Shown here: positions 43,157-52,077 of the stretch, in pieces
Position numbering within the stretch: the stretch's first letter is position 1
How the letters are laid out: the number at the start of each line of letters is the position of its first letter
Source of the DNA: Terriglobia bacterium
Lineage (GTDB): Bacteria; Acidobacteriota; Terriglobia; UBA7540
Length of the DNA stretch: 64,000 nt
Assembly: GCA_035712365.1 (NCBI GenBank)
Contig: DASTAW010000048.1
Span: 1 to 64,000 of the forward strand
Direction: 5' to 3'
Notes under the pieces: model-generated
What the model saw: the letters and a program-made list of their open reading frames with translations, nothing else
Told to the model about the DNA's origin: nothing
Database searches by the model: none
Position numbers and translations under genes: made by a program

Positions 43157-43686
43157 CGGAAAAGCCCAGCAACAGCCCTGAGCAAATCGAGCAGGAGCTC
43201 GACCGCATCGCGCGCGTCGCCGCAGTAATGCTTGACGGAGACGCCTGCCGGCGGATTGTCACCCCGCGCGCGCTCGAGTACATGTTCAAGACCGACCCGC
43301 AGGATCGCTTTCTGGCCGGCGATAACTATGACGTCAACGACGCCGAATTTAACGCCGTCAAGAAAATTCTCATCCGCCTGTCGCGCCTGGCGCCGTTCGC
43401 CTGCGACGTCAACCTCTGGATGCCCATCCCGGGCCACCCGGAAAAAATCCAGGTTGTCATCCGCAACGCCCACGAGATGAGCCAGTTCTGGGTTTTCGGA
43501 GCTATTTATCAGGACCTGTTTCCGCCCATGAAAACAGTGCTCGAAAGCGGACAGCGCGTTACGGTGAAGCAAAGACCGGGCATGATTTCCGTTCTGGCGC
43601 CCGTGTACGACAGCCTGGGCGAGGTTGCGGGCCTCGTCGAAGTGGTCAGCCATTCCTCACCCCCCGCCCACGAAGACGAAATGTAA
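43153..43686 (+). CDS. Hypothetical protein coupled to the DUF4091-like gene
   Basis: 177 residues. The ATG at 43153 overlaps the preceding stop in an ATGA arrangement. There is no signal peptide and no transmembrane segment. The second half ('PHEKIQVVIRNAHEM'-like 'PEKIQVVIRNAHEMSQFW', 'TVLESGQRVTVKQRPGMISV', 'APVYDSLGEVAGLVEVV') has the feel of a PAS/Cache-type ligand-binding fold, especially the 'PVYDSLGEVAGLV' hairpin, but I cannot assign it firmly. The tight coupling to a Tat-exported partner is odd for a cytosolic protein. Confidence 0.6.
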   Translation: MTEKPSNSPEQIEQELDRIARVAAVMLDGDACRRIVTPRALEYMFKTDPQDRFLAGDNYDVNDAEFNAVKKILIRLSRLAPFACDVNLWMPIPGHPEKIQVVIRNAHEMSQFWVFGAIYQDLFPPMKTVLESGQRVTVKQRPGMISVLAPVYDSLGEVAGLVEVVSHSSPPAHEDEM

Positions 43687-43840
43687 TTCCCGATCATCCT
43701 CGGGCGCGGTCATTTCAGTTGCGCCGCGCGATAGAGGCTTCCCTTTGTCGCATTCCGGCTCTAAAATCAAAAAATCTCAGAACATTTACTGCTGCTGGCG
43801 CGTATTGGTCTGATGAAAGCTCATTCACGCGGAGGAAATC

Positions 43841-44728
43841 ATGAAAACGAAAAGAACAGGCTTACTGATGGTCGCCCTGATGGCAATCAGCGTTGCGGCA
43901 TTCGCCGATTCGCGGATTGAAAAAACGCTGTCACTCGAGCCGGGCGGGAAATTTGTGCTCCAAACGGACGCGGGTAGCGTTACGGTAACAGGCTCGAGCG
44001 CCTCGGGCGCCAGAGTCGTCATCACCTCGAACCGTGACGATTTAGAGTCGTTGTTCAACTTCGATTTCAATTCAAGCGCTGGGCTGGCTCAAGTCACCGC
44101 GCGAAAGAAGACCTTGCAATGGTTCTCGAACGTCAATCTGCACTTTGATGTTACGGTGCCGTCCCAGACGGGCCTCAGCATCAAAACCAGCGGCGGGTCG
44201 GTTAAGGTTACTTCACTCCAGGGCGAACAGGACCTGCGCACTTCGGGAGGGTCGATTGACGCTTCCGAGGTTCGCGGAAATCTCATGGCCCGCACGTCGG
44301 GAGGTTCGATCAGTGTCCGGGATGTAACGGGCAACGCCGACCTGGGAACTTCGGGAGGCGGCATCACGGTGAATTCATTGAACGGGTCACTGCAGGCGGG
44401 AACCAGCGGGGGGCCCATTCACATTGACGGCGTGACGGGCCGCGCGGTCGCCCACACTTCGGGTGGCTCGATCCAGGCAGCTTTCGCGCGCGGCAACAAC
44501 CAGGGAGGCGAGCTCACAACTTCCGGCGGCTCGATCCGGGCAAGTCTCGATCCAACGGCGAATCTCGATATCGACGCTTCCACTTCTGGAGGCTCTGTCT
44601 CGACCGATATGCCCTTGCGCGTTCAGGGCACGATATCGCAATCAAAGGTGCACGGCACGCTCGGCTCGGGCGGGCAAACGCTCCAACTGCACACGAGCGG
44701 TGGCTCCATCCGCATTGCGTCGCTGTGA
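43841..44728 (+). CDS. Exported DUF4097 beta-solenoid protein with TSGGS repeats
   Basis: 295 residues with a signal peptide ('MKTKRTGLLMVALMAISVAA', cleavage near 'AFADS') and an ATG after GGAGG. The mature protein is almost entirely short beta strands with nine copies of 'TSGG' (mostly TSGGSI or TSGGSV) spaced about 15-20 residues from residue 113 to the C-terminus. This is the hallmark of the DUF4097 family and predicts a right-handed beta-solenoid. It has no membrane anchor, so it is probably periplasmic or secreted. It lies directly upstream of the ADOP permease gene across a repeat-rich spacer. Its role is unknown. Confidence 0.85.
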   Translation: MKTKRTGLLMVALMAISVAAFADSRIEKTLSLEPGGKFVLQTDAGSVTVTGSSASGARVVITSNRDDLESLFNFDFNSSAGLAQVTARKKTLQWFSNVNLHFDVTVPSQTGLSIKTSGGSVKVTSLQGEQDLRTSGGSIDASEVRGNLMARTSGGSISVRDVTGNADLGTSGGGITVNSLNGSLQAGTSGGPIHIDGVTGRAVAHTSGGSIQAAFARGNNQGGELTTSGGSIRASLDPTANLDIDASTSGGSVSTDMPLRVQGTISQSKVHGTLGSGGQTLQLHTSGGSIRIASL

Positions 44729-44730
44729 AA

Positions 44731-44816
44731 GGCAGTGGCTAGTGGTTGGTGACAAATGACGAGCAAAACCAAGGCACGGCCGCGCCTGGTTCTGTTCATA
44801 ATTCAGAATTCATAAT
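44731..44816. repeat. Composite low-complexity repeat, left flank of the ADOP gene
   Basis: Two parts: GGCAGTGGCTAGTGGTTGG... (44731-44764) and TTCATAATTCAGAATTCATA (44795-44816). Both recur in the same order on the far side of the permease gene, at 47481-47514 (27 of 34 positions equal) and 47596-47625. Confidence 0.65.
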
Positions 44817-44878
44817 CTTGAATTCATGATTCTATCTCTGGACTCGTTACTTCTGCGCTCTTGAACAGCGGAGGTTTC

Positions 44879-47410
44879 ATGCTCCCCGGAAATCCAGCCC
44901 ACACCGCAGAATCCAGCCGCAATCTTGGGACGTTTCCCCTCCTCGAGACGCTCGGGCAGGACCTCCGCTACGGCCTTCGCCAGCTTCGCCGCAATCCCGG
45001 CTTCACGATTGTCGCGGTTCTCACCCTCGCCCTCGGGATTGGTACGAGCACTGCGATTTTCAGCGTGCTCGATGGGGTTTTACTGAAACCTTTGCCGTAT
45101 CCGCATCCGGAGCAACTGGTGGGCGTCTGGCATTCGGCCCCCGGAATCAATGTTGCTCTCCTGAACGTATCACCCTCATCCTACTTCATCTATCGCGAGC
45201 AGAACCGCACGTTTCAGGATATTGGCATCTACCAGGGCGATTCGGTGAACATCACCGGCGTGGCCCAACCGGAACAAGTGGGGGCCGTGGACGTGACGGA
45301 CGGCCTGCTTCCCGTTCTCGGCGTAACGCCCATGCTCGGACGGCTATTCACCACTGCGGACGACTCCCCCGGCAGCGCGGAGACGGTAATGTTGACCTAC
45401 GGCTACTGGGCCCGTAAATTCGGCGGTGACCGCTCGGTGATCGGAAAAACGATGACTTTGGATGGAAAGTTGCACCAAATCATCGGAGTGCTGCCGCGGG
45501 AATTCGATTTTATGGGTCGGCCCGGCATCGCGCTCTTCCTGCCCTTGAAGTTCGACCGCGCCAAATTGTTCCTTGGCCAGTTTAGTTACGAAGCCATCGC
45601 CAGGCTCAGGCCGGGTGTCACGCTGGCGCAGGCCAACGCGGACGTGGCGCGTATGGTCCCCATTATGCTGAGAAGTTTTCCGGCGCCGCCGGGCTTCAGC
45701 CTGAAGATGTTCCAAGACGCCCGCATTGGGCCCAATGTCCGGCCGCTGAAGCAGGACGTGGTGGGTGACGTTGGCAAGGTCTTGTGGGTGCTGATGGGCG
45801 GCATCGGCCTGGTGCTGCTCATCGCATGCGCCAACGTGGCAAACCTGCTTCTTGTCCGCGCCGAAGGCCGCCAGCAGGAGTTCGGCATCCGCGCCGCGCT
45901 GGGCGCAAGCCGGGGCCGCATTGCTGCCGAACTGCTGTTTGAGAGCCTGATTCTGGCCCTGGCCGGCAGTTTGCTGGGCCTCGGGCTTGCCTATGGGGCG
46001 CTGCGGATACTGGTTGCCGTGGCGCCGGCCGGCCTGCCCCGCCTGAATGAAATCGCCATTGATGGCACCGTCGTGCTCTTCGCGCTGGCGATGTCCATGG
46101 TGGCCAGTCTTCTTTTCGGTTCCGTTCCGGTCGTGAAATATACGGGCGCGCGCCTTGGGACTGACCTCCATGAGTCCAGACGTTCGATGAGCGCGAGTCG
46201 CGAGCGGCACCGCGCGCGAAGCACGCTTGTGATTGCCCAGGTGGCGCTGGCGCTCGTCCTTCTGATCAGCTCAGGTCTCATGATTCGCACCTTCCTTGCC
46301 TTGACCCGTGTGGACCCTGGATTCGTTGGGCCTTCCACGCTCCAGACACTTCGCATCAGCATCTCCGAAAATGAGGTAAAGGATCCGCAGCGGGTCGTTC
46401 ACATGCAGGAGGAAATCCTGCATAAGATCGAAGCCATTCCGGGTGTCTCCTCGGCCGCCATTTCCAGGAGCGTCCCCATGGATGGAAATCATTGGAGCGA
46501 TCCCGTCTTCGCAAAAGACCGCACCTACTCGCCCGGCAAGCTTCCGCTCCGTATTTTTGAGTTCGTCGCGCCGGGCTATTTTAAGACTTCAGGCACGCCG
46601 TTTGTCGCCGGACGCGATTTCACCTGGAGCGACCTCTACAACAAGCATCCGGTGGCCATCGTTTCTGAAAAACTGGCGCGCGAATACTGGCAGGACCCAT
46701 CGAGCGCCCTGGGCAAGCAAATCCGCGTTAGCACGAAGGACGATTGGCGCGAAGTCGTTGGCGTGGTAGGTGACGTTCGCGACGAGGGCATGGATAAGGA
46801 AGCGCCTGCATTGGTGTACTGGCCTTTGCTCATGAATCACTTCGAGGGCGATGAGGTCAATGTGCGCCGTGGCGTGGCCTTCTCGATTCGCAGCCCCCGC
46901 GCCGGCTCGCGGAGCCTGATGAACGAGGTCCAAAGGGCCGTCTGGTCTGTGGACTCGAACCTTCCCCTGGCGGAGGTCCATACGCTCGAGTACTACTGCC
47001 GAAGGTCGATAGCGCGCACTTCCTTTACGCTGGTGATGCTCGGCCTCGCGGGCAGCATGGCCTTGCTGCTCGGCATTATAGGCCTTTACGCGGTGATGTC
47101 CTACTCGGTGTCGCAGCGCACACACGAAGTTGGCATCCGCATGGCGTTGGGGGCGGAGAAAAGGGATGTTCTAAACATGGTCGTTGGCCAGGGGCTCAGG
47201 CTGGCGCTGATGGGTGTTGCACTCGGCGTCGCCGGAGCGTTTGCCCTCACGCGGTTCCTCACCAGCCTGCTGTATGGCGTCAAGCCGAGTGACCCGCTCA
47301 CCTTCATCGTAGTCTCGCTCATCCTGATCGCCGTGGCCCTCGCAGCCTGCTACATCCCCGCCCGCCGCGCGGCCAAAGTTGATCCCATGGTGGCGCTGCG
47401 ATACGAATGA
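44879..47410 (+). CDS. ADOP-type ABC permease (MacB-PCD/FtsX domains)
   Basis: 843 residues from the ATG at 44879 with CGGAGG upstream. It has a MacB-like N-terminal part ('[20 protein letters not shown]' and '[17 protein letters not shown]'), a periplasmic core domain, a first FtsX four-helix segment ('[20 protein letters not shown]', '[13 protein letters not shown]'), a second periplasmic domain, and a second FtsX segment ('[20 protein letters not shown]' and 'VGIRMALGA'). This duplicated layout without an ATPase gene nearby defines the acidobacterial duplicated orphan permeases. No catalytic function is proven for the class; export or mechanotransmission with a remote ATPase is presumed. 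The gene is flanked by matching repeats. Confidence 0.92.
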   Translation: MLPGNPAHTAESSRNLGTFPLLETLGQDLRYGLRQLRRNPGFTIVAVLTLALGIGTSTAIFSVLDGVLLKPLPYPHPEQLVGVWHSAPGINVALLNVSPSSYFIYREQNRTFQDIGIYQGDSVNITGVAQPEQVGAVDVTDGLLPVLGVTPMLGRLFTTADDSPGSAETVMLTYGYWARKFGGDRSVIGKTMTLDGKLHQIIGVLPREFDFMGRPGIALFLPLKFDRAKLFLGQFSYEAIARLRPGVTLAQANADVARMVPIMLRSFPAPPGFSLKMFQDARIGPNVRPLKQDVVGDVGKVLWVLMGGIGLVLLIACANVANLLLVRAEGRQQEFGIRAALGASRGRIAAELLFESLILALAGSLLGLGLAYGALRILVAVAPAGLPRLNEIAIDGTVVLFALAMSMVASLLFGSVPVVKYTGARLGTDLHESRRSMSASRERHRARSTLVIAQVALALVLLISSGLMIRTFLALTRVDPGFVGPSTLQTLRISISENEVKDPQRVVHMQEEILHKIEAIPGVSSAAISRSVPMDGNHWSDPVFAKDRTYSPGKLPLRIFEFVAPGYFKTSGTPFVAGRDFTWSDLYNKHPVAIVSEKLAREYWQDPSSALGKQIRVSTKDDWREVVGVVGDVRDEGMDKEAPALVYWPLLMNHFEGDEVNVRRGVAFSIRSPRAGSRSLMNEVQRAVWSVDSNLPLAEVHTLEYYCRRSIARTSFTLVMLGLAGSMALLLGIIGLYAVMSYSVSQRTHEVGIRMALGAEKRDVLNMVVGQGLRLALMGVALGVAGAFALTRFLTSLLYGVKPSDPLTFIVVSLILIAVALAACYIPARRAAKVDPMVALRYE

Positions 47411-47480
47411 AGTATGAAGTGTGAAGGCCGAAGGATGAAAGAAAGCGGAAAACGCAATGACAATTACGAGTTACGAATGA

Positions 47481-47625
47481 GGCAGTAGATAGTGGTTAGT
47501 GGCAAGTGACAAGCGCAAGCCGAAACGGGGCGCACGTGGGGTTTGTTTCATCCTTCATCCTTCATCCTTCATCCTTCATCCTTCATCCTTCATCCTTCAT
47601 AATTCGTCCTTCAGAATTCATAATT
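47481..47625. repeat. Composite repeat, right flank of the ADOP gene, with TTCATCC tandem array
   Basis: GGCAGTAGATAGTGGTTAGT... (47481-47514) matches 44731-44764. The array 47547-47600 holds seven exact TTCATCC units plus TTCAT. TTCATAATTCGTCCTTCAGA... (47596-47625) resembles 44795-44816. The complementary unit GGATGAA also occurs just upstream near 47432, so a long hairpin is possible. Confidence 0.75.
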
Positions 47626-47695
47626 AATTTTTCCCCTTGTACTTCGACATAAGAACGTGTAATACTGTTCTTGTAGAAGTACAAGGGGGCAAGGC

Positions 47696-48028
47696 ATGGC
47701 AAACGCAACCATCGATCTGCCGCAAGGCACTCTCGACTTGTTGATCCTCAAGACGCTGGCTTTGGGGCCCCAGCACGGCTGGGCCATTTCTGACCGCATC
47801 GAGCAGGTTTCACGAGAGGTCCTCAGCATCAAGCAGGGATCGCTCTACCCGGCGCTCCACCGGCTCGAGCGGCGCGGCTGGATCAGGGCAAAGTGGGGGG
47901 CATCGAAGAACAATCGGCGCGCCAAATATTACGAGTTGACCAGGGCCGGTAGAAAGCAGCTTGAGGCCGAAGAAAGCGCCTGGCGCCAACTCACCACCGC
48001 CGTCGGCCAGGTTTTGGAAACAGCGTGA
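47696..48028 (+). CDS. PadR-family transcriptional regulator
   Basis: 110 residues. A winged helix-turn-helix of the PadR type: '[20 protein letters not shown]' and '[10 protein letters not shown]', then '[19 protein letters not shown]' (recognition helix) and '[13 protein letters not shown]' (wing). The C-terminal helix is short, as in the PadR subgroup commonly found beside ADOP genes. AGGGGGC precedes the ATG. It probably represses the adjacent permease genes in response to a small ligand (inference from neighbours). It lies between the intact ADOP gene and the eroded one. Confidence 0.93.
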   Translation: MANATIDLPQGTLDLLILKTLALGPQHGWAISDRIEQVSREVLSIKQGSLYPALHRLERRGWIRAKWGASKNNRRAKYYELTRAGRKQLEAEESAWRQLTTAVGQVLETA

Positions 48029-48080
48029 TGAAGTGTGAAGTGTGAAGGATGAACCCTTTCATAATTCAGAATTCGTAATT
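48027..48080. repeat. Third copy of the low-complexity spacer repeat
   Basis: GATGAAGTGTGAAGTGTGAA begins at 48027, containing GGATGAA, and TTCATAATTCAGAATTCGTA starts at 48058. The first resembles 47411-47442 and the second resembles 44795-44816, so all three spacers around the ADOP/PadR block share this sequence family. Confidence 0.6.
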
Positions 48081-48120
48081 TTTTGCATCGTAGCTGCGGT
48101 CAACGTATGTAGGATGCGTC

Positions 48121-49047
48121 ATGATTCATGATCTTTTGTATCGCATGCGGGCCGTGTTGTGGCGAAGGGCGATGGAAGCGGAGTTGGACGAGGAGCTTCG
48201 CTCCCACCTGGAACACCAGGCGGAGAAGCACTTGCGGTCGGGCCTGTCTCGTGAAGAAGCGGAGCGGCGGGCGCGATTTGATTTCGGCGATCTCGACCAG
48301 GTGAAAAATGAGTGCCGTATTAGCTGGGGCGTGCGGCTCATCGACGAACTGGCTGCCGAAGTTCGCGCGGGATTACACCAGGCGCGGCGCAAGCCGGTTT
48401 TTTCGACGGTTTCCGCACTCACCCTGGTTCTCGGCCTTCTGGCCAACACGATGATGTTTAATGGCCTCACTTCCGTAGTCGAGCGGCTTTCACCCCATCA
48501 GCAACAGGCGAGCCCCGTGCTGGCTGCTCAAAATTCTGCGCCGCCGCCCGTGAACCGAAGTGATATTTATTCAGGCCTGGCTGTGCGGAAAGGTCCGAGC
48601 AAAAAGGCGTCGCGTGTCAGGCCCTCTCCGAGGCTTCGCGAAAACCATCCTGAAAATGTCGCCTCGGCGGCTTGCCGGGAGAGGGCGTTTGTGACAGCCG
48701 CCTTCTTCCTCACGCCCGGCGTGGATCGAATTTCGGCCGCCAGATGGATGCTCCGCGAAGCGGAAGATAACCGGAACCATTTTGTGCTGATCAGTAGGAC
48801 CTGGCAGCAGGCCCGGCCTGGAGCCGGACTGGAGGGGTTGGAAATGACCCTGCATTCCGGCGGCGCCACCTACACAGTTGTGGAGGTCATTTCAGGCAAT
48901 CCCGAATATCCGCAACAGGAGGGTTGGACACCCTTAGTCCTTAACGCTCGAGCAGCGATGTCAAATTCAGCGCAATGGGGCGTGCTGGCCGTGATGGAGC
49001 AGCCCGGCCAATGCGTCTCAATTTCTGAAAGCTTGTCAAGCCTCTAG
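48121..49047 (+). CDS. Degenerate ADOP-permease relative (open reading frame retained)
   Basis: 308 residues. The N-terminus is the ADOP 'permease prefix' region ('EAELDEELRSHLEHQAEKHL', 'EAERRARFDFGDLDQVKNEC') followed by the usual 'LHQARRKPVFSTVSALTLVL' first membrane helix. After that it no longer follows a MacB domain fully. Pieces such as 'AAFFLTPGVDRISAARWML', 'HFVLISRTWQQ' and 'GGATYTVVEVISGN' echo the periplasmic core ('VLSHALWQRRFGG', 'GVPYTVVGVMP' in intact relatives), but all FtsX helices are gone. It looks like an internally deleted ADOP gene that kept an open frame. It may be expressed as a single-helix protein or be a dying gene. Confidence 0.65.
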   Translation: MIHDLLYRMRAVLWRRAMEAELDEELRSHLEHQAEKHLRSGLSREEAERRARFDFGDLDQVKNECRISWGVRLIDELAAEVRAGLHQARRKPVFSTVSALTLVLGLLANTMMFNGLTSVVERLSPHQQQASPVLAAQNSAPPPVNRSDIYSGLAVRKGPSKKASRVRPSPRLRENHPENVASAACRERAFVTAAFFLTPGVDRISAARWMLREAEDNRNHFVLISRTWQQARPGAGLEGLEMTLHSGGATYTVVEVISGNPEYPQQEGWTPLVLNARAAMSNSAQWGVLAVMEQPGQCVSISESLSSL

Positions 49048-49160
49048 CGCGCCACCGCACTCGCGGACCTGCAAACAGGAGCATGGCATGCGCGGGGAGA
49101 AGTGTACGCAAACGCGCTCGACGCCGCGCAAGAGAACTTAACGAGAGGAGAAATGATTTC

Positions 49161-50687
49161 ATGCAACATCTTTCAAAGCAGTTTCTTCGCGACAATTTCA
49201 TGGGACTGAGCCTGGCCATCATCAGCATCGTGTGCCTGGCCCTGACTTCGGCGGTGTACCTTGGCCAGCGTCATTCTCCCGACTTTGTTCTTGCCGCCGG
49301 CCAGGCGGTGGACGGGCCCGGCATCGATCACCTCGAGCAGTTGAATAAAGCCTACGAGCAGGTTGCCGACGCCGTTTTGCCCGCGGTGGTTAACATTCGA
49401 ACCACGCAGGTGGTCCATGCCAGCCAGTCTCCATTTTCTGCAAATCCCATGTGGCGCCAGTTCTTCGGCAACGGTCCCGGCCTGGTAGTCCCACAGGAGC
49501 AAAAAGAACACGACCTGGGAACGGGCGTCATCGTTTCACCGGACGGCTATATTGTTACCAATGACCACGTAGTCTTCTGGGGAAAGGCCAAGGACATCGA
49601 GGTGATGCTCTCAAACCGGAAGACCTTCAAGGCCACGATTGTGGGATCCGACAAATCAAGCGACCTTGCGGTACTCAAGATCGACGCCCGCAACCTGCCC
49701 GTGGCCAGGTGGGGAAATTCCGCCGACCTTCGCGTGGGTGACATTGTGATGGCCTTTGGCAATCCCTTCGGCCTGAATTTCACTCTGACCCGCGGCGCGG
49801 TCAGCGCGCTCGGCCGCTCCAGTGTTACGCAGGACAATTTCGACCATTACATCCAGACCGATGCCGCCATCAACCCGGGCAATTCTGGCGGGCCGCTGGT
49901 GAACGTCAAAGGGCAGGTTGTGGGAATCAACACTGCAATCCTGAGCGGCGACACGGGTCCGGAAGGCGAAGGCAGCTTCCTGGGCATCGGCTTCGCAATT
50001 CCCTCGAACACCGTCAAACACGTAATGGAAGACCTGATCGGGACTGGCAAAGTGTCGAGAGGCTATCTGGGCGCCCAAGTCCAGGACCTCGATCCTGGAT
50101 TGGCGAAGGAGTTTGATGTCCCGGATGTGTCTGGAGCACTGATTCAAAATGTTGAATCCGGCGGGCCGGCGGCGAAGGCGGGAATCACGAACGGCGACGT
50201 GGTCCGCCAATTCAACGGGCAGCCCGTCTCCGACGCAGGAAGCCTTGTCTCGATGGTGACGGAAACCAGTCCCGGCACGGAGGTTACACTCGACGTGCTC
50301 CGCAACGGAAAACCAGCGAGCGTGAAAGTCACGCTGGGCGAGCGTCCCGCCAATGGCAGCGAGGCCTCGGGAGAGCGCCCTGAAACGTCAGAGGGACTAC
50401 TCGGCGGCATCTCTATCCAAAATCTGACCCCTGCCCTTCGCAATCAATTGGGAGTGCCCGGCAACGTTGCCGGAGTCGCGGTGACTGAAGTGGCGCCGGA
50501 CAGCCCGGCGGCCGAGTATCTTGAGCAGGGCGACGTCATTGAAAGCATCAACCGGCAGCCGGCGCGCAATGTCGAGGATTTCAATCGACTGGCGGCCGGC
50601 GTCAAAGGCCAGGTCCTGTTGCGCGTCAACCGCCAGGGCGTGGGAATGTTCATCGTCATCTCTTCCGAAGGCGAGGGCGAGCAGTGA
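49161..50687 (+). CDS. DegP/HtrA-family periplasmic serine protease
   Basis: 508 residues from the ATG at 49161 (GAGAGGAG upstream). One N-terminal membrane helix ('FMGLSLAIISIVCLALTSAV') anchors it or acts as a signal. The trypsin-like domain has the triad His136 ('NDHVV'), Asp168 ('SSDLAVLKID') and Ser242 ('NPGNSGGP'). Two PDZ domains follow ('GYLGAQVQDL...GGPAAKAGI' and 'GVAVTEVAPDSPAAEYL'). It degrades or refolds misfolded envelope proteins. It is monocistronic and convergent with thiI. The symbol degP is not asserted because DegS/DegQ paralogues share this layout. Confidence 0.94.
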   Translation: MQHLSKQFLRDNFMGLSLAIISIVCLALTSAVYLGQRHSPDFVLAAGQAVDGPGIDHLEQLNKAYEQVADAVLPAVVNIRTTQVVHASQSPFSANPMWRQFFGNGPGLVVPQEQKEHDLGTGVIVSPDGYIVTNDHVVFWGKAKDIEVMLSNRKTFKATIVGSDKSSDLAVLKIDARNLPVARWGNSADLRVGDIVMAFGNPFGLNFTLTRGAVSALGRSSVTQDNFDHYIQTDAAINPGNSGGPLVNVKGQVVGINTAILSGDTGPEGEGSFLGIGFAIPSNTVKHVMEDLIGTGKVSRGYLGAQVQDLDPGLAKEFDVPDVSGALIQNVESGGPAAKAGITNGDVVRQFNGQPVSDAGSLVSMVTETSPGTEVTLDVLRNGKPASVKVTLGERPANGSEASGERPETSEGLLGGISIQNLTPALRNQLGVPGNVAGVAVTEVAPDSPAAEYLEQGDVIESINRQPARNVEDFNRLAAGVKGQVLLRVNRQGVGMFIVISSEGEGEQ

Positions 50688-50742
50688 GGTCAGTAGCGTC
50701 GTCGCGAGGCGGCATGGTTCGTGGCAGGAGGGCTAGAGGCCG

Positions 50743-52077
50743 TCAGGATTCCCGATGTCCCACCGCTCCCGCGGCGAGGGCCTTCCGATGGTCGAGGAAT
50801 TTCTCAAATCGTCGCGGCAGCCCTTCGCGTCTGGTAACCTCTCCCCGCTCGTACTTGAAGTCGAGGGCGCGCGCGCTTTCGAGACCCATCGTCACCAGCG
50901 CCTGGACATCGAGACCTTGTTCGGCGCGATCGAGTTGTTCGGGGCTGGCAAAAATGGCCGGCGAGCGCGGCATAAAGCGCGGGCAGCAATCCTCGAACGG
51001 CTCGCAGGAAATCTCATAGGTGCCGAGGCGCCGCGCCATGCGCAGGATCTCCTCTTTGTCGTCTCCGGCGAGCGGCCGGTAGACCGGCACGTCGATGCCG
51101 CGATCGACGGCGGCCAGGTTGTGAAGCGTCTGCGAGGCCACCTGCGAAACGCTGTCGCCGGTCACCAGACCGAGCCCGCGTTCAACGCGGCAGATTTCAC
51201 GGCTGATGCGGGCCATCATGCGTCGGTAGAGCAGCACCCGCAGGTTCTCCGGGGCGCCGGCCACGATCTGCCGCTGCACGGCGTCGAAGTGAACAAGATA
51301 AAGCCGGGAGGTGAATTGATAGGGCGTCAGCACGCGCACCATGCGCTCGGCGATCGGGCTCGACGGCCCGCTGGCCGGCGAGGCGCTGCCAAAAAAGTGG
51401 ACGAAGACAAGGTGGGCGCCGCGCCGCATCATCTTGTAGGCCGCCACGCCGGAGTCGAACCCGCCGGAAAGCAGCATCACCAGGCGGCCACCCGTAGCGG
51501 CGGGAAGGCCGCCCGGGCCCTCGGCGCGTTCTGCATAGAGCAGCATGCGGCCCGGAATCACTTCCACCTGGCAGGTGACTTCCGGCTCAGAAAGGTTCAC
51601 CCGAACAGCGCTCCCCTTTGCGCGCAAGGCGTTCAGAATTTCAGCCCCGATCTCGCGCTCCACTTCCATCGAGCTGGCTCCCAGAGCGGTGTCGGCAATT
51701 TTGGCGCGCACCGCGAAGCTGCGGGGACCGGCGCGCTCCATCACCTGGCGGGCACAGCGGGCCAGTTCCGGCATTCCCCCGGAAACTTCCCATGCCAGGC
51801 CGATATAGGCGAGGCCGAAAACCCTTTGCAGGCGCTCTACCATCAGGGGCAACAGGTTTTCGTCCGGCACCTGAACCAGCAGGCGGTCGAGCACAACTTC
51901 CAAAGGGCGCGGCGACAAGTCCTCCAGACTGCGCTTCACCGCCGCCACCAGCCGGCTCTGGAAGAATCGCTTGTTGCCTCCCTTCAGCCAGATCTCATGG
52001 TAATGCAGGACCAGCAGGCGTTTTGCCGCAACCTCGGCGGTGGGAATTCCTTTTTCAAGCGAAACTTGTTCGGGCAA
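50743..52077 (-). CDS. thiI: tRNA 4-thiouridine synthase ThiI
   Basis: 444 residues from TTG 52077, preceded by GGAGAGAGG; an in-frame GTG at 52107 has no ribosome-binding site. A ferredoxin-like N-terminal segment with 'HYHEIWLKGGNKRFFQSRLV' and a THUMP domain precede the PP-loop 'VMLLSGGFDSGVAAYKMMRR' that adenylates uridine 8 of tRNA. The AANH region 'GLVTGDSVSQVASQTLHNLA' follows, then a C-terminal Cys pair 'FEDCCPRFMPRSP'. There is no rhodanese domain, unlike E. coli ThiI, so sulfur would come from another protein or the Cys pair. It may also serve thiamine thiazole synthesis. Confidence 0.93.
   Translation of the reverse strand: MPEQVSLEKGIPTAEVAAKRLLVLHYHEIWLKGGNKRFFQSRLVAAVKRSLEDLSPRPLEVVLDRLLVQVPDENLLPLMVERLQRVFGLAYIGLAWEVSGGMPELARCARQVMERAGPRSFAVRAKIADTALGASSMEVEREIGAEILNALRAKGSAVRVNLSEPEVTCQVEVIPGRMLLYAERAEGPGGLPAATGGRLVMLLSGGFDSGVAAYKMMRRGAHLVFVHFFGSASPASGPSSPIAERMVRVLTPYQFTSRLYLVHFDAVQRQIVAGAPENLRVLLYRRMMARISREICRVERGLGLVTGDSVSQVASQTLHNLAAVDRGIDVPVYRPLAGDDKEEILRMARRLGTYEISCEPFEDCCPRFMPRSPAIFASPEQLDRAEQGLDVQALVTMGLESARALDFKYERGEVTRREGLPRRFEKFLDHRKALAAGAVGHRES

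Noticed and set aside
47547-47600. Tandem TTCATCC array considered as a CRISPR
   Set aside because: Units are seven bases with no spacers, and no cas genes are near; it is a simple microsatellite.
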